Below are positions 61,585 through 64,000 of a DNA stretch of 64,000 nucleotides, in pieces. The translations under genes and the position numbers were made by a program. The stretch covers positions 1,437,501-1,501,500 of the forward strand of contig NC_135568.1 of assembly GCF_964340395.1 (NCBI RefSeq), written 5' to 3'. The notes beneath the pieces are model-generated. The model had not been told where the DNA came from and did not search any database. It worked only from the letters and a program-made list of their open reading frames with translations. How positions within the stretch are numbered: position 1 is the stretch's first letter; every line of letters starts with the position of its first letter. The stretch comes from Glandiceps talaboti (taxonomy: Eukaryota > Hemichordata > Enteropneusta > Spengelidae).

Positions 61585-62543
61585 CTGAGAATGAAATTAT
61601 ACGATCCCCTCCTTACCATAATTTTCTGCATTTATGTTGAAAGAAATATATCTTAGCTTGTTATATTAAGGGGTTACATCTCTTTTATCATAAATTTAAA
61701 AATCAAATATGGAACAGTTTGGCCACAGGGTGCGCTAACCTGAAGCTGTACTGTCAAGTGTGAGATTGCTCCCAGCACGTACTATTTAGGGAAGCCCAAC
61801 AGATTTTGTCGCAAAGTTTGACGGTATGCTGGAACTGCCAATATGAATAATTATACTGTTATTGTGTTTTAGTATTTAACCACACTCTGTGTACTGCCTT
61901 ATTGATTGTGTACTTCTGTGACATCCATGACGAACATTTCAATTAGTCTGGGTCAATGAAATCATCATAAAACATCTTTAAAGTAATAGCATAGCACTAG
62001 CTTTGGCTTGCAACCCGTGCGCGTAGTAAAAGCTGTCACCAATACAACATATAGTATGTTGTAATGGCATTGGGCTTCACGTTTTATTTTGTTAGATTTA
62101 CACAGATCTGGAGAATTTGAACAGAAAATTAGAGCTTACTGTGTTCAATGTTAACTGTGTGTCCCGTATGTGTAGGACTGCACGTGTCTTTTCTTTCTTT
62201 CATTTATATTCATTATATTTTACACCTGCTATTTCATTTCAACCAATTATATTCAATCTCAGTGCCTTTTCTTGACCTGTACCTTCAATTCTGCCAATCA
62301 GATTGCCTTCACATGTTTTCGGATCACATGACCAAGCCGTCTTGGCAGTCTTTATTTGTAGCCAGACCTGCAACACATATTACTTTTGTGTACATTTTCA
62401 GTTGCAGTTATCAAATAAAGTTGTGTTTAACTGTTTACAATGGCGTGTCAGTGTCAAATGGCGTAGTGGGGCAGGATTGGCAAGTCCTCGACCTAGTATT
62501 CACAGCCAAAATTATGGAAAGTAGCTATCTTTATCACGAAAAG
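61585..62543. other. Gene D intron or flank, nothing recognised
   Basis: AT-rich; searched for a Cys-rich EGF exon on the - strand and found none. Confidence 0.5.
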
Positions 62544-63122
62544 TTATGAAAAGTTTGTGCGAGAAGTGTAGAACATAGAACTGAACTTGGAGTGACTAAG
62601 AGAACGATAGCAAAATCCTTCTATTGATACGCCAACATATGTCAATGGCACAAAGAACCACGCCAGAACAGGTCGAGGGATGTGTTTAACAGGTGGTTGC
62701 GTGGTTACGACCCAGTCTTGGAACTTCAAGAAAAGAACTTTACCCGGACTCGACTGGAAGTGAAGTGAAAGTGCCACGTAGGCAAACTTGTTCCCTGAAG
62801 GAAATGAATCTCTAGGCTGAGTGGGTGTGGTGAATGACCATTGAACTGAACTTCTGCCCGAAGACGGTATGGTGTCTATAGTGTGCTCATCACTTTTATC
62901 TCGGTTTGAATCGTGTAAGAAGTTCAAGAACAGTTGTAGACTGACGAATTGACTATACTCAACTTGAACTAGAGTGAACTGTGAGCACACTCGTACAGTA
63001 TCAACTTTGAACTTTGACTGAAAATACTCGGACTCAGTATAGTATTGCCAAACGAACATTTTTTTTACAGCTTCTGGTTGATCGTGGTCGGTGAATAGTG
63101 ACGTCATCAACCGTAAGTTCAA
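62544..63122 (-). other. Unrecognised 192-codon ORF
   Basis: Open for 579 bp in DNA of more balanced base composition than its surroundings; starts MNLRLMTSLFTDHDQPEAVK. No signal peptide, Cys pattern or Thr-rich stretch links it to the mucin genes, and no domain is recognised. It may be a relic of a transposable element or chance. Not claimed as a gene. Confidence 0.2.
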
Positions 63123-64000
63123 CTGATGTTTACTTGCATCAATCCAATTCTAGTAGTGTATATTTTGAAGTTTGTTTTCACTTGAAGTTACTACACTTTG
63201 TCAAATACTCTCAGTTAGACTACAAGTTCGTGTAGTTGTAGTTTGTCAAAATATTGTGTTTTTTACGATATCGCCAAGCGCTTTCGTCAGAAGTAAGTTA
63301 TTTTTTTTGAAAATGTAAGTGTTCGACAATTATTTAGGGCTCGTACGATAAACGATACACGTTGTCAGTGATTCATTTGGAGTCACAGTTGAAATTCAAT
63401 AGAAAATCAAAACACGTTACTTATTGAATTGCTTTCAGTAGAATTCTCTGTGTATTTTGTTCGGAGTCAATGTTGAAGTTCAATACACAGGTATCAAATT
63501 GTTTCCAGTGAAATAGAATTCAGTGTACATGTACTTCGCGCATAGACGAAATGTAAAGCACGTTAGCTATCGCATTGCCATTGATTGCCATTGCCATTGG
63601 CGGTATTCCGTAAAGTTTTAGACGCCATTGATGATAGATGCAGTACTGTAGCGGTTTCGCTACGTCGCTCTCGATCGGTAATACGCTACAACCGCTACAT
63701 ATCCCCGTGTGTAAGCTCCCATCTAAAATGTGTTCAGGATCCTGAACATATTTTTGAACCGTTTATTTTGTTAGGCAATATCTCTCACCGCTTTGAAAGT
63801 CGAGCATATCCTATGTCACAGACTATAACTGCGTCGTTCTCGATTGGATTAATGCTGCGCTTCCTCAGTGTTATTTTCAAGGGGAAATCGTACTATATTC
63901 TCAAAGTTTCAGCTAACTATTTAAATTTTGCTGAAATGTTGACTACTTACTGCACATGCGCCATGCACTAGAAAGACATCGTAATAGACTCCCGTGTAGT
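63123..64000. other. Right edge of window, nothing recognised
   Basis: No supported exon; the + strand ORF at 63585-63971 has no family features. Confidence 0.4.

Overview
This is eukaryotic nuclear DNA from an AT-rich bilaterian animal, most likely a marine invertebrate. Genes are split by GT-AG introns. Intergenic and intronic DNA is packed with (ACAT)n, (TCTG)n, (CA)n and (TC)n microsatellites, minisatellites, foldback MITE-like elements and tRNA-derived SINE-like pieces. The phylum cannot be fixed from sequence alone. All gene models below were built by hand from acceptor and donor sites with phase continuity.

Layout. (1) 90-9638, + strand: nine 3' exons of a Gfo/Idh/MocA-family NAD(P)-dependent oxidoreductase. 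Its 5' end lies before the window, and 412 residues are visible. (2) 9639-17395: no gene seen; four minisatellites and two MITE-like elements. (3) 17396-61584, - strand: a head-to-tail array of four paralogous genes for transmembrane mucin-like proteins, here called A (17396-28628, 643 aa), B (32683-41103, 640 aa), C (45053-57196, 1485 aa) and D (59084-61584, only the 3' part). A-C share one plan: signal-peptide exon, one large Thr/Ser-rich mucin exon, a SEA-like module on three exons, a Cys-rich segment, an EGF module split between its fourth and fifth cysteines by a phase-2 intron, one transmembrane helix, and a cytoplasmic tail ending in a very short last exon. D shows the same plan from the second half of the EGF onward. 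(4) 61585-64000: no convincing exon; one unrecognised 192-codon ORF.

The array is the main system. The proteins resemble the plan of vertebrate MUC3/MUC12/MUC17 (mucin stalk, SEA, EGF, membrane helix, short tail with a C-terminal PDZ ligand), so they are inferred to be apical or epithelial glycocalyx or adhesion/sensor proteins. The paralogs have diverged strongly in stalk length (about 180 to about 1000 residues), in the SEA cleavage motif (Gly-Ser kept only in A), and in their tails. A and B share an AYE tyrosine motif; C and D share a DW(R/K)KYYP motif. The predicted C-termini of A, B and D fit a class III PDZ ligand. A second theme is minisatellites that begin at exon ends: a coding exon end plus its splice donor is tandemly copied in gene C exon 1 and in exon 7 of the oxidoreductase.
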